Shown here in pieces: positions 15,806 through 25,676 of a stretch of 64,000 bases of DNA (its first letter is position 1; each line of letters starts with the position of its first letter). The notes under the pieces are model-generated. The model worked only from the letters and a program-made list of their open reading frames with translations. It had not been told where the DNA came from and did not search any database. This stretch comes from Lacinutrix sp. Hel_I_90 (lineage in GTDB: Bacteria > Bacteroidota > Bacteroidia > Flavobacteriales > Flavobacteriaceae). Both the position numbers and the translations under genes were made by a program. Location of the stretch: the NCBI RefSeq assembly GCF_000934685.1, contig NZ_JYNQ01000001.1, forward strand, positions 3,633,501 to 3,697,500. Direction: 5' to 3'.

Positions 15806-16807
15806 ATGCCAGAAATTTTAGAAGAAAATATTGAATTAGAAGAAAAATTGGTTGAAGTACAGCTTAGAGATAAGCTGCTTAAAATTCCTGTGCTTAATAT
15901 TTTTGTTAAAGGCTTTAGTAAGATAAAATTACCAGGTTTAAAAGGACTATCTCTTTACGACTTGTTAGAGCTCTATATTATTGGAATAGCTAAAGGGGCA
16001 TTAACAACCAGAGGTAGTGCGATTGCTTATAGTTTTTTTACCGCTTTGTTCCCGTTTTTATTGTTTATAATTATTGTAATACCGAACATTCCAATCGATG
16101 GCTTTGAACAGGATTTTTTGGCATTTTTAAAATCCGTGTTACCCCCAACCACTTCTGATTTCTTTTCAGACAATATCTTCAAAGCTTTACAAGGTAAAAA
16201 CACCAATAGCGGACTTTTATCTACCGTATTATTTTTGGCTGTTTTTTTAATGACTAATGGCGTGTACGCATTATTTTTAGGTTTCGAAAGTTCCTACCAT
16301 GAGCAACCTACGCGTAACATCTTCAAACAGTATTTTTTTGCAATGGGTGTCGCATTAATTTTGTCTATACTACTCATTATTACCGTAGCTGTATTAGGTT
16401 ATTTTCAAATTTATGTTGTTGGACGTACATTAGATTTTTTAGAGACCTTTGGAATTGATACGTATCGTGAAACACATTTTTGGGCCAATGTAGCACAATA
16501 TACTTTCTTTGTAATTGTAACATTTTTAGCAACAGCAACATTGTACTATTTGGGAACAAAAGAAGGGAGGTACGCAAGGTTTTTTTCGATAGGAGCAGTG
16601 TTTACAACAGTATTGATAATGCTTACCTCATATTTATTTGGTATTTATATTAAGTATTTTTCAAGTTATAATGAACTTTATGGTTCAATAGGAGCCTTAT
16701 TGATTCTCCTGTTTTATTTGTGGTTAAATGCAAATATTTTATTACTGGGTTTTGAACTAAATATGGCGATGATGCGTTTAAAAAGAGAACATAAGTATGG
16801 TGAATAG
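15806..16807 (+). CDS. YihY/BrkB-family integral membrane protein
   Basis: 333 aa. A cytoplasmic N-terminus of about 55 residues precedes roughly six transmembrane segments, beginning at the family-typical GSAIAYSFFTALFPFLLFIIIVI region (starting near residue 71) and ending with LYGSIGALLILLFYLWLNANILLLGFELN. This matches the YihY/BrkB family, once mis-annotated as RNase BN. Function is uncertain, possibly transport. Co-directional with nadC, and it overlaps the next gene by 11 bp. Confidence 0.9.
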   Translation: MPEILEENIELEEKLVEVQLRDKLLKIPVLNIFVKGFSKIKLPGLKGLSLYDLLELYIIGIAKGALTTRGSAIAYSFFTALFPFLLFIIIVIPNIPIDGFEQDFLAFLKSVLPPTTSDFFSDNIFKALQGKNTNSGLLSTVLFLAVFLMTNGVYALFLGFESSYHEQPTRNIFKQYFFAMGVALILSILLIITVAVLGYFQIYVVGRTLDFLETFGIDTYRETHFWANVAQYTFFVIVTFLATATLYYLGTKEGRYARFFSIGAVFTTVLIMLTSYLFGIYIKYFSSYNELYGSIGALLILLFYLWLNANILLLGFELNMAMMRLKREHKYGE

Positions 16808-17225
16808 ATTAATTTTAAGTGTAGTTTTATTATTATCAAGTAATGCATTTTCTCAAGATATCTTTGGTAAATGGAAAACCATAGACGATAAAACCGGTGA
16901 GGCGAAATCTATAGTTAAGATTTATAAGCATGATGGTAAAGTTTTTGGGAAAATTGTAGCAATTTTTGATGCTTCTAAACGAGATTTACCTTGTATACAT
17001 TGTGAAGGGGAAGATTATAACAAGCCTATTTTAGGTTTGAATATCATTAAAAACATGGAGAAAGAGGGGGATTATTATAGAAATGGCACCGTAGTGAATC
17101 CTGAAGATGGCAAAGTGTACAGGTTGCGTTTAGCTTTAGAAGAAGACAATTTAGATGTTCTACAAGTACGTGGTTATTTCGCTTTCTTTTATCAAACCCA
17201 GTATTGGAAAAGGGTCGCAGAATAA
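16797..17225 (+). CDS. Secreted DUF2147 protein
   Basis: 142 aa with a signal peptide (about 1-19, ending AFSQ) and a lipocalin-like beta-rich domain. DIFGKWKTIDDKTGEAKSIV opens the domain, CIHCEGEDYNKPILG lies in the middle, and GYFAFFYQTQYWKR ends it. These are the landmarks of DUF2147. The start overlaps the YihY-family gene, so translation is probably coupled. Function unknown. Confidence 0.85.
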   Translation: MVNRLILSVVLLLSSNAFSQDIFGKWKTIDDKTGEAKSIVKIYKHDGKVFGKIVAIFDASKRDLPCIHCEGEDYNKPILGLNIIKNMEKEGDYYRNGTVVNPEDGKVYRLRLALEEDNLDVLQVRGYFAFFYQTQYWKRVAE

Positions 17226-17344
17226 TTAGTGTTCAGTCTCAGTCTAGACTTTAATTTAAAAATGAAATCTTAAAATAAAAAGAGTTAAACTTGAAAATAA
17301 CTTTCAAAGTTATTTCTAATAATCACATCCTATAACAATCCCAA

Positions 17345-19798
17345 TTGAATCATTTTATAGACGTCATATTACCCATTCCACTAGAAAAACGTTTCACTTA
17401 TAGTATTACGCAAGCGGAGTCTGAATTTCTTAAAGTCGGTATGCGCGTGTCTGTCCCATTTGGAAAAACAAAAATTTACACGGGATTAGTCGGAAAAATT
17501 CATACTGAAGCGCCTTCCATTTATGATGCCAAAGAAATCCATCAAATTCTAGATGACAGCCCTATTGTTACAGCAACACAGTTAGCACTCTGGAACTGGA
17601 TTGCTACATATTATATGTGTACCGTAGGCGAAGTTATGCGCGCTGCATTACCCAATGCTTTTATTTTAGAAAGTGAAACACTCATTAGTCGCAATCTGAC
17701 TAAAACTATTGATGATGCCGATTTAAAAGACGATGAGTTTTTGGTTTTTGAGGCATTGCAACACCAGTCTTCTCTTAAAATTCAGGATATTTCGAATATT
17801 CTGGATAAAAAAAATGTACTTCCCGTAATTAAGCGACTCATAGAAAAAGAAGTTATTCTATTACAAGAAGAAATTTACGAAAAATATAAGCCTAAATATG
17901 TACGCTACGTTAAACTGCATAGGGAATATGCTTCACAATCGGGATTACAAGAGTTATTAGAAGATTTAAGCAGAGCTGAAAAGCAACGCCAGGTCGTTTT
18001 GACGCTATTTAGTATTTCAGCTAAAACAAAAAAACCGGTAAAAGTTAAAGAGCTTATTGAACAGAGTGGAAGTTCTTCGGCCATAGTTAAAGCTTTAATA
18101 GATAAAAATATTCTTGAAGAGTATCATGTTCAGACAGATCGTGTGCAATATGATGGCGAAGAGAATGAAGATTCAAAACAATTAAATGACTTTCAAATTG
18201 TAGCACTTCAAGAAATAAAAGAAACTTTTAAGTCGCAAAACGTTACCTTATTGCACGGGATTACTTCTTCTGGAAAAACCGAGGTTTATGTTAAACTGAT
18301 TGAAGACATGCTTTCTATGGGAAAACAAGTCCTGTATTTGCTTCCAGAAATAGCTTTAACAACACAATTGGTTACCAGATTGCAAAACTATTTTGGAGAG
18401 CAAGTGGCGGTGTTTCATAGTAAATACTCGGCGCATGAGCGTGTTGAGGTCTATAACCATGTGCTTAATGATTCTCCGAAAGCCAGGATAATACTAGGCG
18501 CTCGTTCCTCAATATTTTTACCTTTCCATGAGTTAGGATTAATTATTGTAGACGAAGAACACGAGCAGTCTTTTAAACAATTTGATCCTGCACCGCGCTA
18601 TCACGCACGAGATACAGCTATTGTTTTAGCAAATTTACATCAGGCAAAAACGGTATTAGGAAGTGCTACACCAAGTTTAGAATCTTATTACAATGCTAAG
18701 GAGAATAAATATGGTTTTGTTGAAATAAACAAGCGTTACAACAATGTGCAACTACCAGAAATTGAATTGGTAGACTTGGTAGAAAAGCAGAAGAAAAAGC
18801 TTATGAAAGGTCATTTTAGTGACCGGTTGGTTAGCGAAATTAAGGAAGCCTTACAAGAGGGGCATCAGGTTATTTTATTTCAAAACCGCCGTGGGTATTC
18901 GCCAATTGTAGAGTGTAATACCTGTGGTCATTCGCCACAATGTCCTAATTGTGATGTGAGTTTAACGTATCACCAATACCGCAGTCAATTAAGGTGTCAT
19001 TATTGTGGCTATACTATTGCGATGCTTCAAAAATGTATGGCTTGTGGTACTGCTGGTTTAGATACTAAAGGCTTTGGCACAGAGCAAATAGAAGCTGAAG
19101 CGAAAATCTTATTTCCAGAGCATAAGATAGGACGTATGGATCTAGATACGACACGCGGTAAATATGGCTATGAAAAAATCATTACCGCTTTAGAACAACA
19201 GGAAATTGATATTTTGGTGGGTACGCAAATGTTAACTAAAGGCTTAGATTTTAGAAATGTGAAGTTGGTTGGCATTATGAATGCAGATAATATGCTTAAT
19301 TTTCCTGATTTTAGAGCACACGAGCGAAGTTTTCAACTCATGTTACAAGTGTCGGGCCGTGCTGGAAGAACCGAGAAGCGCGGTAAAGTACTCATTCAAA
19401 CCTATAACCCGTATCATAAAATAGTGCAACAGGTGTCTACAAATGACTACAAAGGAATGTTTGAAGAGCAATTGCAAGAACGCTATAATTTTAAATATCC
19501 GCCATTTTATCGTTTAATTAAAATTACGTTTAAACACAAAGACTATAATAAAGTAGAATTGGCCAGCGATTGGTTTGCCAAGTCGTTGCGGCAAGTATTT
19601 AAAGCCAATATTCTTGGACCAGAATACCCACCTATTTCAAGAATTCGAAATCAATACCATAAAAATGTGTTGATAAAAATTCCGCAAGCACAATCCTTAG
19701 GGAAAACAAAAGCGGCAATAAAGAAAATTAACAGCAGTTTTGAGGCTGTAAAAGATTTTAGAGCGGTGCGTGTGATTATTAATGTTGATAACTATTAG
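17345..19798 (+). CDS. priA: Primosomal replication restart helicase PriA
   Basis: 817 aa. PriA rebuilds the replisome at stalled forks. Seen are the N-terminal DNA-binding part beginning FIDVILPIPLEKRFTY, Walker A GITSSGKTEVY (near residue 310), the DEEH box, and eight cysteines between about 520 and 575 (CNTCGH, CPNC, CHYC, CMAC) that bind two zincs within the helicase domain. The VSGRAGR motif is also present. The gene starts with TTG at 17345: no ATG lies upstream, and the conserved N-terminus begins immediately. Confidence 0.95.
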   Translation: MNHFIDVILPIPLEKRFTYSITQAESEFLKVGMRVSVPFGKTKIYTGLVGKIHTEAPSIYDAKEIHQILDDSPIVTATQLALWNWIATYYMCTVGEVMRAALPNAFILESETLISRNLTKTIDDADLKDDEFLVFEALQHQSSLKIQDISNILDKKNVLPVIKRLIEKEVILLQEEIYEKYKPKYVRYVKLHREYASQSGLQELLEDLSRAEKQRQVVLTLFSISAKTKKPVKVKELIEQSGSSSAIVKALIDKNILEEYHVQTDRVQYDGEENEDSKQLNDFQIVALQEIKETFKSQNVTLLHGITSSGKTEVYVKLIEDMLSMGKQVLYLLPEIALTTQLVTRLQNYFGEQVAVFHSKYSAHERVEVYNHVLNDSPKARIILGARSSIFLPFHELGLIIVDEEHEQSFKQFDPAPRYHARDTAIVLANLHQAKTVLGSATPSLESYYNAKENKYGFVEINKRYNNVQLPEIELVDLVEKQKKKLMKGHFSDRLVSEIKEALQEGHQVILFQNRRGYSPIVECNTCGHSPQCPNCDVSLTYHQYRSQLRCHYCGYTIAMLQKCMACGTAGLDTKGFGTEQIEAEAKILFPEHKIGRMDLDTTRGKYGYEKIITALEQQEIDILVGTQMLTKGLDFRNVKLVGIMNADNMLNFPDFRAHERSFQLMLQVSGRAGRTEKRGKVLIQTYNPYHKIVQQVSTNDYKGMFEEQLQERYNFKYPPFYRLIKITFKHKDYNKVELASDWFAKSLRQVFKANILGPEYPPISRIRNQYHKNVLIKIPQAQSLGKTKAAIKKINSSFEAVKDFRAVRVIINVDNY

Positions 19799-19946
19799 TT
19801 TTTGTTAGTACTAAGTCAAGGATGAATAAACGAAGTCATAGTGTCTTAATAGAATAATAAGTACTTGATTGTTATTTTGAGACTCTGCTTTTAGAGCGTA
19901 TTATGCTTTTTTTATGAAAAAGCGCGGAATGACCAACTTACCCCAC

Positions 19947-19980
19947 AAAAAAAATCCCGCTAATTAAAGCAGGATTTTAG
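19947..19980 (-). terminator. Rho-independent terminator of the LytTR regulator gene
   Basis: On the minus strand AAAATCC-tGCT-loop-AGC-gGGATTTT is followed by a T-run. It lies 40 bp beyond the regulator's stop codon. Confidence 0.6.
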
Positions 19981-20020
19981 TGGTATGTATGTAGGATTTA
20001 TTTAATGTAGAGGTTTCTGC

Positions 20021-20716
20021 TTAAATATTATTTAAAGCATCTACCAATAAGGTCTTCTTATTTCTGCTTAACGGAATTTCATAAGCGCCAACTTCAACAT
20101 TTTTACTGTTAAAACGATCTACTTTATCTAAATTCACAATGTAAGATTTATGTATTCTTAAAAACTTACCTTCGGGTAATTCGCTTTCAAAAGCTTTCAT
20201 AGTAGATAAAACTACTAAAGATGTGTCTTCGGTTACTAACTTTACGTAGTCACCAAGTGCTTCAATCCATTTAATATCTTTAACGTAAACTTTACGTTTC
20301 TTTAGGTTGCTTTTTACGAAAATATGTTCGCCTTCAGTTTCATTAAAGTCAAGTTTTAATTTGTGCTGTTCTAGTGCTTTCTCTACGGCTTGATTAAAGC
20401 GATCGCGAGTAATTGGTTTTTGTAGGTAATCTGTTGCATCATAGTTAAAAGCTTTAAACGCATATTCTGTTTTGCCAGTAACAAAAATAATCTGAGGCTT
20501 ATTATTAAGGACGTCCAATAGTTCAAAACCATTAAGTACGGGCATCTCAATATCTAAAAAGATAAGGTCAACCTTATGTGTGTTTAAGCCGTTCTTTGTT
20601 TCTAGAGCACTGCTGTATTCAGCAATTAAATTTAAAGAGTTATTGTTCTCAATCAACTTTACTATAGAAAGTCGCTGTATTGCAGAATCATCAACTACTA
20701 CGCAATTTAGAGTCAT
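20021..20716 (-). CDS. LytTR-family response regulator
   Basis: 231 aa from the ATG at 20716. The receiver domain (about 1-120) has VVVDDSAIQR, the phosphorylatable Asp in LIFLDIEMP, VTGKTEYAF and LQKPI. The LytTR DNA-binding domain follows (about 135-230; KVYVKDIKWIEALGDYVKL, FLRIHKSYIVNL). No sensor kinase is adjacent, so the partner is elsewhere. The longer frame adds 11 residues before the receiver domain and is not used. Target genes unknown. Confidence 0.9.
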   Translation of the reverse strand: MTLNCVVVDDSAIQRLSIVKLIENNNSLNLIAEYSSALETKNGLNTHKVDLIFLDIEMPVLNGFELLDVLNNKPQIIFVTGKTEYAFKAFNYDATDYLQKPITRDRFNQAVEKALEQHKLKLDFNETEGEHIFVKSNLKKRKVYVKDIKWIEALGDYVKLVTEDTSLVVLSTMKAFESELPEGKFLRIHKSYIVNLDKVDRFNSKNVEVGAYEIPLSRNKKTLLVDALNNI

Positions 20717-20862
20717 AACGTTAGCATATTTGGGTTTAATTATCGACAATGTTACAAAAAATTCGGATGAAAACCAAAAAACATCGCTAAAATGTAAATT
20801 TTAACATTTTTTCAATTAGAATTGAGTGGTTTATAATTCGTGTGAATTTCATAGAGAACTAT

Positions 20863-20893
20863 TTGTGAGATCAAATAAAAAGAATTATTTTTG
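20863..20893 (+). promoter_or_regulatory. Promoter of the rpsF-rpsR-rplI operon
   Basis: TTG (20863-20865), a 20-bp spacer and TATTTTTG (20886-20893) match the flavobacterial consensus. The predicted start gives a leader of about 25 nt before the rpsF ATG. Confidence 0.6.
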
Positions 20894-20924
20894 CACTCAT
20901 TTTTAACACAATAAATAGATTTTT

Positions 20925-21263
20925 ATGAATCATTATGAAACTGTTTTCATCTTAAATCCCGTTTTATCTGAAACACAGATAAAGGAAACAGTACAGAAAT
21001 ACGAAGATTTTCTTGTTTCTAGAGGAGCAAAGATGGTATCCAAAGAAGATTGGGGCTTAAAGAAGTTAGCTTACCCAATTCAAAACAAAAAAAGTGGCTT
21101 CTACCACTTATTTGAGTACACCGTAGATGGTGAACACATTAACCCTTTAGAAATAGAGTTTAGACGTGATGAGCGTTTTATGCGTTACTTAACTGTAGCT
21201 TTAGACAAGCACGCGATTTCGTGGGCAGAAAGAAGAAGAGTTAAACTTAAACAAAAAGCGTAA
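20925..21263 (+). CDS. rpsF: 30S ribosomal protein S6
   Basis: 112 aa with the S6 landmarks [13 protein letters not shown] at the N-terminus, [21 protein letters not shown] in the middle (broken by no indels) and [11 protein letters not shown]. It pairs with S18 on the small-subunit platform. First gene of the classic rpsF-rpsR-rplI operon, 2 bp before rpsR. Confidence 0.98.
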   Translation: MNHYETVFILNPVLSETQIKETVQKYEDFLVSRGAKMVSKEDWGLKKLAYPIQNKKSGFYHLFEYTVDGEHINPLEIEFRRDERFMRYLTVALDKHAISWAERRRVKLKQKA

Positions 21264-21265
21264 TT

Positions 21266-21562
21266 ATGGCATCTATAGAGCAGCAAGCAAAAGGAAAGAA
21301 AGAAGGCGAAATTAGATATTTAACGCCTTTAAACATTGATACGAACAAAGCTAAAAAGTATTGTCGTTTCAAGAAATCAGGAATTAAGTATGTCGATTAC
21401 AAAAATCCAGATTGGTTAATTGGTTTCATTAACGAGCAAGGTAAAATTTTACCAAGACGTTTAACAGGAACCTCTTTAAAATATCAAAGAAAAGTATCTG
21501 TAGCAGTAAAAAGAGCGCGTCACTTAGCGTTATTACCATACGTAACAGATTTATTAAAATAA
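21266..21562 (+). CDS. rpsR: 30S ribosomal protein S18
   Basis: 98 aa. The conserved core is present: [37 protein letters not shown] and the basic C-terminal [10 protein letters not shown]. No zinc-binding cysteine cluster, as usual for this subtype. It sits between rpsF and rplI and is co-transcribed. Confidence 0.98.
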   Translation: MASIEQQAKGKKEGEIRYLTPLNIDTNKAKKYCRFKKSGIKYVDYKNPDWLIGFINEQGKILPRRLTGTSLKYQRKVSVAVKRARHLALLPYVTDLLK

Positions 21563-21575
21563 AATTATCATAACA

Positions 21576-22037
21576 ATGGAACTTATATTAAAACAAGACG
21601 TTGAAAACTTAGGATTTAAAGACGATGTTGTAACGGTTAAGAACGGTTATGGTAGAAACTTTTTAATTCCTACAGGTCACGCTGTGTTGGCAACTACTTC
21701 TGCAAAGAAAGTATTAGCTGAAAACTTAAAGCAACGTGCCTATAAAGACAAGAAAGTAATTGAAGAAGCGAACAAAATAATGGACGCTTTAAAACAATTA
21801 GACATTAAAATTGCAGCGAAAGCAACAGAAGGTGCTTCAGCTGGAGATAAATTATTTGGATCTGTTACTAAGGCTGATTTAGTAGAAGCTTTTGAAAAAG
21901 AAGGTCAGACAGTAGACAAGAAATTTGTATCTATTACAGGTGGAAACATTAAACGTTTGGGGCAATACACTGCAACAGTACGTTTACACAGATCTGTATC
22001 TGCAGATATAGAATTTGAAGTTATAGCTAAAGCTTAA
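21576..22037 (+). CDS. rplI: 50S ribosomal protein L9
   Basis: 153 aa. The N-terminal rRNA-binding domain reads MELILKQDVENLGFKDDVV and VKNGYGRNFLIPTGHA. A long central helix and the C-terminal domain (DKLFGSVT, GQYTATVRLH) follow. Last gene of the operon, followed by a strong terminator. Confidence 0.98.
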   Translation: MELILKQDVENLGFKDDVVTVKNGYGRNFLIPTGHAVLATTSAKKVLAENLKQRAYKDKKVIEEANKIMDALKQLDIKIAAKATEGASAGDKLFGSVTKADLVEAFEKEGQTVDKKFVSITGGNIKRLGQYTATVRLHRSVSADIEFEVIAKA

Positions 22038-22057
22038 TTTAAAATTTATAATAATTT

Positions 22058-22093
22058 AAAACCGTTTAGATATGTTCTAGACGGTTTTTTTAA
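22058..22093 (+). terminator. Rho-independent terminator after rplI
   Basis: AAACCGTttAGA-tatgt-TCTAGACGGTTT followed by a run of T. It begins 20 bp after the rplI stop and ends the ribosomal operon. Confidence 0.85.
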
Positions 22094-22141
22094 TTAATAA
22101 CTTTTAGGCTTTAGAAACCTCGTGAACAGAAATACCAACTT

Positions 22142-23038
22142 ATGAAGCATTTATATTATATACTACTCTTTGTTTTTGTTGTGTCATGCAAAGATGCTGT
22201 TTCTAATCCGTCAGTTTTATCGGAAGCCGAAACACAAACGATTAAGAAATCTGCTTTAATTGAAGCGTTTAAATATCAACCCAATGCCACACCAATTATA
22301 AGTGTGCATCGCGGTGGGAAAAGCATTGCAAAGTATCCTGAAAACTGTTTAGAAACTTTGCAATATGTTAACGATAGTATTCCTGCTATTTTTGAAATAG
22401 ATGTTGCAAAGACCAAAGACAATCAGTTAGTTTTAATGCATGATAATAGTTTAGAACGTACCACAACAGGAATAGGCCCATTAACCGATTTTACTTATCA
22501 GGAATTAAAAAGCTATAATTTAGAAGACGATTTTGGTAACGAAACAAGGTTTAAAATCCCGCTGTTTACAGAGATACTAAAGTGGGCAAAAGCAAATGAT
22601 GCTGTGTTGACAGTCGATATTAAACGCAGTGTGGCAGTAGCAGACGTTATTGATGCTATTCGTCAGGAAAAGGCAGAAGACCATTGTGTTATTATCACTT
22701 ACGACTTAGAACAGGCTCAAAAAGCTTACCAATTGGCACCAGAATTATTACTCTCAGTTTCTGCAAGAAATGAAAAGGAACTGCATTGGCTTTTAGAGTC
22801 AAACATACCCACTGAAAATATGTTAGCCTTTACTGGTACACGTTTGTCGCCTGATGCTTTTTATAAACAAGTACAAGCTCACGGCATAAAAACGATTTTG
22901 GGCACCTTAGGAAACTTAGATAAGCAAGCGGAAGCAAAAGGCGATGTGCCTTATAATGTATGGAGCGCAAAGGGAATAGACGTTTTTGCTACAGATAGAC
23001 CGTTTGCAGTCGCAAAAGCTTTAAACATCAAAAAATAA
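22142..23038 (+). CDS. Glycerophosphodiester phosphodiesterase-family lipoprotein
   Basis: 298 aa with a lipobox ending VVSC (C16). The GDPD TIM barrel is recognisable: SVHRGG and PENCLET near residues 57-73, FEIDVAKTKDNQLVLMHD (the E-D metal pair and the following His) at about 85-104, LERTTTGIGPL, then TVDIK. Known members cleave glycerophosphodiesters, usually outside the cytoplasm. Signal and family agree. Substrate range not predictable. Confidence 0.85.
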   Translation: MKHLYYILLFVFVVSCKDAVSNPSVLSEAETQTIKKSALIEAFKYQPNATPIISVHRGGKSIAKYPENCLETLQYVNDSIPAIFEIDVAKTKDNQLVLMHDNSLERTTTGIGPLTDFTYQELKSYNLEDDFGNETRFKIPLFTEILKWAKANDAVLTVDIKRSVAVADVIDAIRQEKAEDHCVIITYDLEQAQKAYQLAPELLLSVSARNEKELHWLLESNIPTENMLAFTGTRLSPDAFYKQVQAHGIKTILGTLGNLDKQAEAKGDVPYNVWSAKGIDVFATDRPFAVAKALNIKK

Positions 23039-23206
23039 GTAATCAGACGAATCATATAAGGTTTTAAAAACCGTGTAGGGATTTAAAATAAGCAATATAC
23101 TTTCAGGTTTTGTCCTAAAGTTTTTGGATTCGGACACAGCAATAAAAAATAAAACAGAAAGGTTTTCGGCTATACGAAAATGACTAAAATGACAAAAAAG
23201 ACTATA

Positions 23207-23674
23207 ATGAAGTATTCTAGACTTACAAAAGAACAATTTGAAGAACTCCACCAAGAGTTTATTAATTTTTTAGCCTCACAAACGATAAGCGCAGGGGAGT
23301 GGGAGGATATCAAAACTAATAATCCAGAAGTTGCAGAGCAAGAATTAGATGTATTTAGTGATTTGGTTTGGGAAGGCGTTTTAAATCATGCTAAATATTT
23401 AGAACACATTTCACCAAAAGACATGCATTTGTTTGCTTTAAATGAAGAGCACATGCATTTAATAGGGGTGAAAGTAACGACAGATGTAGATTTGACCACA
23501 ACAGAGGGTTTTAATTGGTTGCGTAGCAATTTAATGGATGATGCGGTTGAATTCGTACAAGCAAAAAAAGACTATAGCGACGATAAAAATTTAGATCGGT
23601 TTACCTTAATACAGCAAGGGGCAAATATTACAAAAGGCGAGTTGTATGAGTATTTGTTTAAGCTTATAAATTAA
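23207..23674 (+). CDS. DUF6495 family protein
   Basis: 155 aa from the ATG at 23207 (MKYSRLTKEQFEELHQEF). The frame opens nine codons earlier, but homologues as I know them start here. Acidic, soluble and helical, with a conserved-looking EEHMHLIGV segment near the centre. The family is confined to Bacteroidota and has no known function. Not obviously in an operon: a repeat-bearing gap separates it from hisS. Confidence 0.75.
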   Translation: MKYSRLTKEQFEELHQEFINFLASQTISAGEWEDIKTNNPEVAEQELDVFSDLVWEGVLNHAKYLEHISPKDMHLFALNEEHMHLIGVKVTTDVDLTTTEGFNWLRSNLMDDAVEFVQAKKDYSDDKNLDRFTLIQQGANITKGELYEYLFKLIN

Positions 23675-23683
23675 TAATTAGTC

Positions 23684-23822
23684 TGTCATCGCGAGGACGA
23701 AGGACGTGGCACTCTCATAAATAGTATTTCAATTATTAATTTGAGAACAGGTCATGAGATTGCGATACTTCGACTGCGCTCAGTACAGGCTAATTTTTTC
23801 TAATGAAAAGCGCGCAATGACG
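23684..23822. repeat. Degenerate intergenic repeat with complementary ends
   Basis: The ends read TGTCATCGCGAGG and GCGCGCAATGACG, an imperfect inverted repeat. The inside contains GAGATTGCGATACTTCGACTGCGCTCAGTACAGG. This matches the common bacterial intergenic repeat that begins GTCATTGCGAG. A more decayed similar end (AAAAGCGCGGAATGACC) occurs at 19918-19934. Confidence 0.5.
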
Positions 23823-23938
23823 TTTATAATTATATATTTTTGTCCCATTGAGGCCTTCGGCTAGACACAAGACAAGCTTTATCGAAGTGAAACAAACTAA
23901 GAATCATTAAAACGAGCCCTTTTTTAAAAGGAATACAC

Positions 23939-25321
23939 ATGGCACAAAAACCAAGCATACCAAAAGGCACCAGAGATTTTAATCCAGAACAAGTTGCAAA
24001 ACGCAACTATATTTTTGCTACAATAAAAGCGCAGTTTGAAACCTTCGGATTTCAACCTATAGAAACGCCAAGTTTTGAAAACTCTGATACTTTAATGGGG
24101 AAGTATGGTGAAGAAGGGGATCGCTTGATTTTTAAGATTTTGAATAGTGGTGATTATTTATCGAAAGTAGATAATAGAAGCTACTTAGATAAAAACGCAA
24201 TAAAGATTACACCTCAGATTTCAGAGAAAGCCCTACGCTACGACTTAACAGTCCCATTCGCACGTTACGTCGTGCAACACCAAAACGATATTGAGTTCCC
24301 ATTTAAACGCTACCAAATGCAACCCGTTTGGCGTGCAGACCGTCCGCAAAAAGGGCGTTTTAGAGAGTTCTACCAGTGTGATGCAGATGTGGTTGGTAGC
24401 GACTCCTTATGGCAAGAAGTAGAATTTGTACAGTTGTACGATACTATATTTACAGCTTTAGGTTTAAAAGGCACAACGATTAAAATTAACAACCGAAAAA
24501 TATTATCGGGTATTGCCGAAGTGATTGGCGCCAGTGATAAATTAATTGACTTCACGGTCGCCTTAGATAAACTAGACAAAATAGGCGAGGAAAAAGTCAA
24601 AGAAGAAATGTTAGCTAAAGGGATTCCGCAAGCCGGAATAGATAAATTACAACCTTTGTTTTCTTTAACAGGGACTTTTGAGGCGCAAATTGAAAGTTTA
24701 AAAGGCATACTTAGCACTTCCGAAGAAGGAAAAAAAGGAATTGAAGAATTAGACTTTATCAATAAAGCAATTGATGCACTGGGGTTAAAATCGGCAAACT
24801 TACAATTAGATGTGACCTTAGCACGCGGATTAAATTATTACACCGGCGCTATTTTTGAAGTCTCTGCACCAGAAGGTGTAGCTATGGGCTCGATTGGCGG
24901 TGGCGGAAGATATGATGACTTAACTGGAATTTTTGGATTACCCAATGTAAGTGGCGTGGGTATTAGTTTTGGTTTGGACCGTATTTACTTAGTCCTTGAG
25001 GAGTTAGGCTTGTTTCCTGAAACGATTACTAAAAGCACTGAGGTGCTCTTTATTAACTTTGGAGACCAAGAGGCCTTGTTTTGTTTAAAAGCGATAAAAA
25101 CATTGCGTGAGGCAGGAATTAATGCAGAGTTATATCCTGATCAGATTACGAATGGAAAACACATGAAAAAGCAAATGAATTATGCAAATAAGCGCAACAT
25201 TCCATTTGTGGTTTTAGTGGGTGACGAGGAAATGAATAACAGCGTTTATACCTTAAAGCAGATGAGCTCTGGTGAGCAGTCTAAAGTGTCTTTACAAGAT
25301 TTAGTAAAAGCACTACAATAA
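23939..25321 (+). CDS. hisS: Histidine--tRNA ligase
   Basis: A 460-aa class II aminoacyl-tRNA synthetase. Seen are the N-terminal PSIPKGTRDFNP, motif-2 region FRQ-type FKRYQMQPVWRADRPQ and FREFYQCDADV, the histidine-specific ARGLNYYTGAIFE, GGGRYDDLTG, and GVGISFGLDR (motif 3). An anticodon-binding domain fills about 365-460. Followed by a strong terminator. Confidence 0.97.
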   Translation: MAQKPSIPKGTRDFNPEQVAKRNYIFATIKAQFETFGFQPIETPSFENSDTLMGKYGEEGDRLIFKILNSGDYLSKVDNRSYLDKNAIKITPQISEKALRYDLTVPFARYVVQHQNDIEFPFKRYQMQPVWRADRPQKGRFREFYQCDADVVGSDSLWQEVEFVQLYDTIFTALGLKGTTIKINNRKILSGIAEVIGASDKLIDFTVALDKLDKIGEEKVKEEMLAKGIPQAGIDKLQPLFSLTGTFEAQIESLKGILSTSEEGKKGIEELDFINKAIDALGLKSANLQLDVTLARGLNYYTGAIFEVSAPEGVAMGSIGGGGRYDDLTGIFGLPNVSGVGISFGLDRIYLVLEELGLFPETITKSTEVLFINFGDQEALFCLKAIKTLREAGINAELYPDQITNGKHMKKQMNYANKRNIPFVVLVGDEEMNNSVYTLKQMSSGEQSKVSLQDLVKALQ

Positions 25322-25343
25322 AACGAGCATCGGATAAAAATTC

Positions 25344-25380
25344 AAAAGGCTGTTTACAATCAAGTAAACAGCCTTTTTTA
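25344..25380 (+). terminator. Rho-independent terminator after hisS
   Basis: AAAAGGCTGTTTAC-aatcaa-GTAAACAGCCTTTTTT forms a 14-bp stem with a T-tract, starting 23 bp after the stop codon. Confidence 0.88.
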
Positions 25381-25676
25381 TTTGCTAATAGTAGTTTCAT
25401 CCAACGACTACTTTTTTAGAGTGTTTCCAAAGGGTTTCTTACCCCGTATTCCAAAAAATGAGACTTATTTAAAAGCCTTTAATACTATTCTAAGATTTAG
25501 GACTGCTGTTGTATTCTAGGCTATAAAAAAAAATAGGCGTAGCCACTCAGGTTTCAAGGCATCAGCAAACTGTTTTATTTTATGGGTTTTTTGAGTTAAA
25601 ACAGATAGGTATTGAATCAATAAATATCAAAGTGATTTTGTATGTTAAAGGATACGAACTTAAAATTTTAGAAATC
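25381..25676 (+). other. Intergenic region before the DUF892 gene
   Basis: About 300 bp of AT-rich DNA in which I see no ORF, RNA or clear promoter. Confidence 0.35.
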
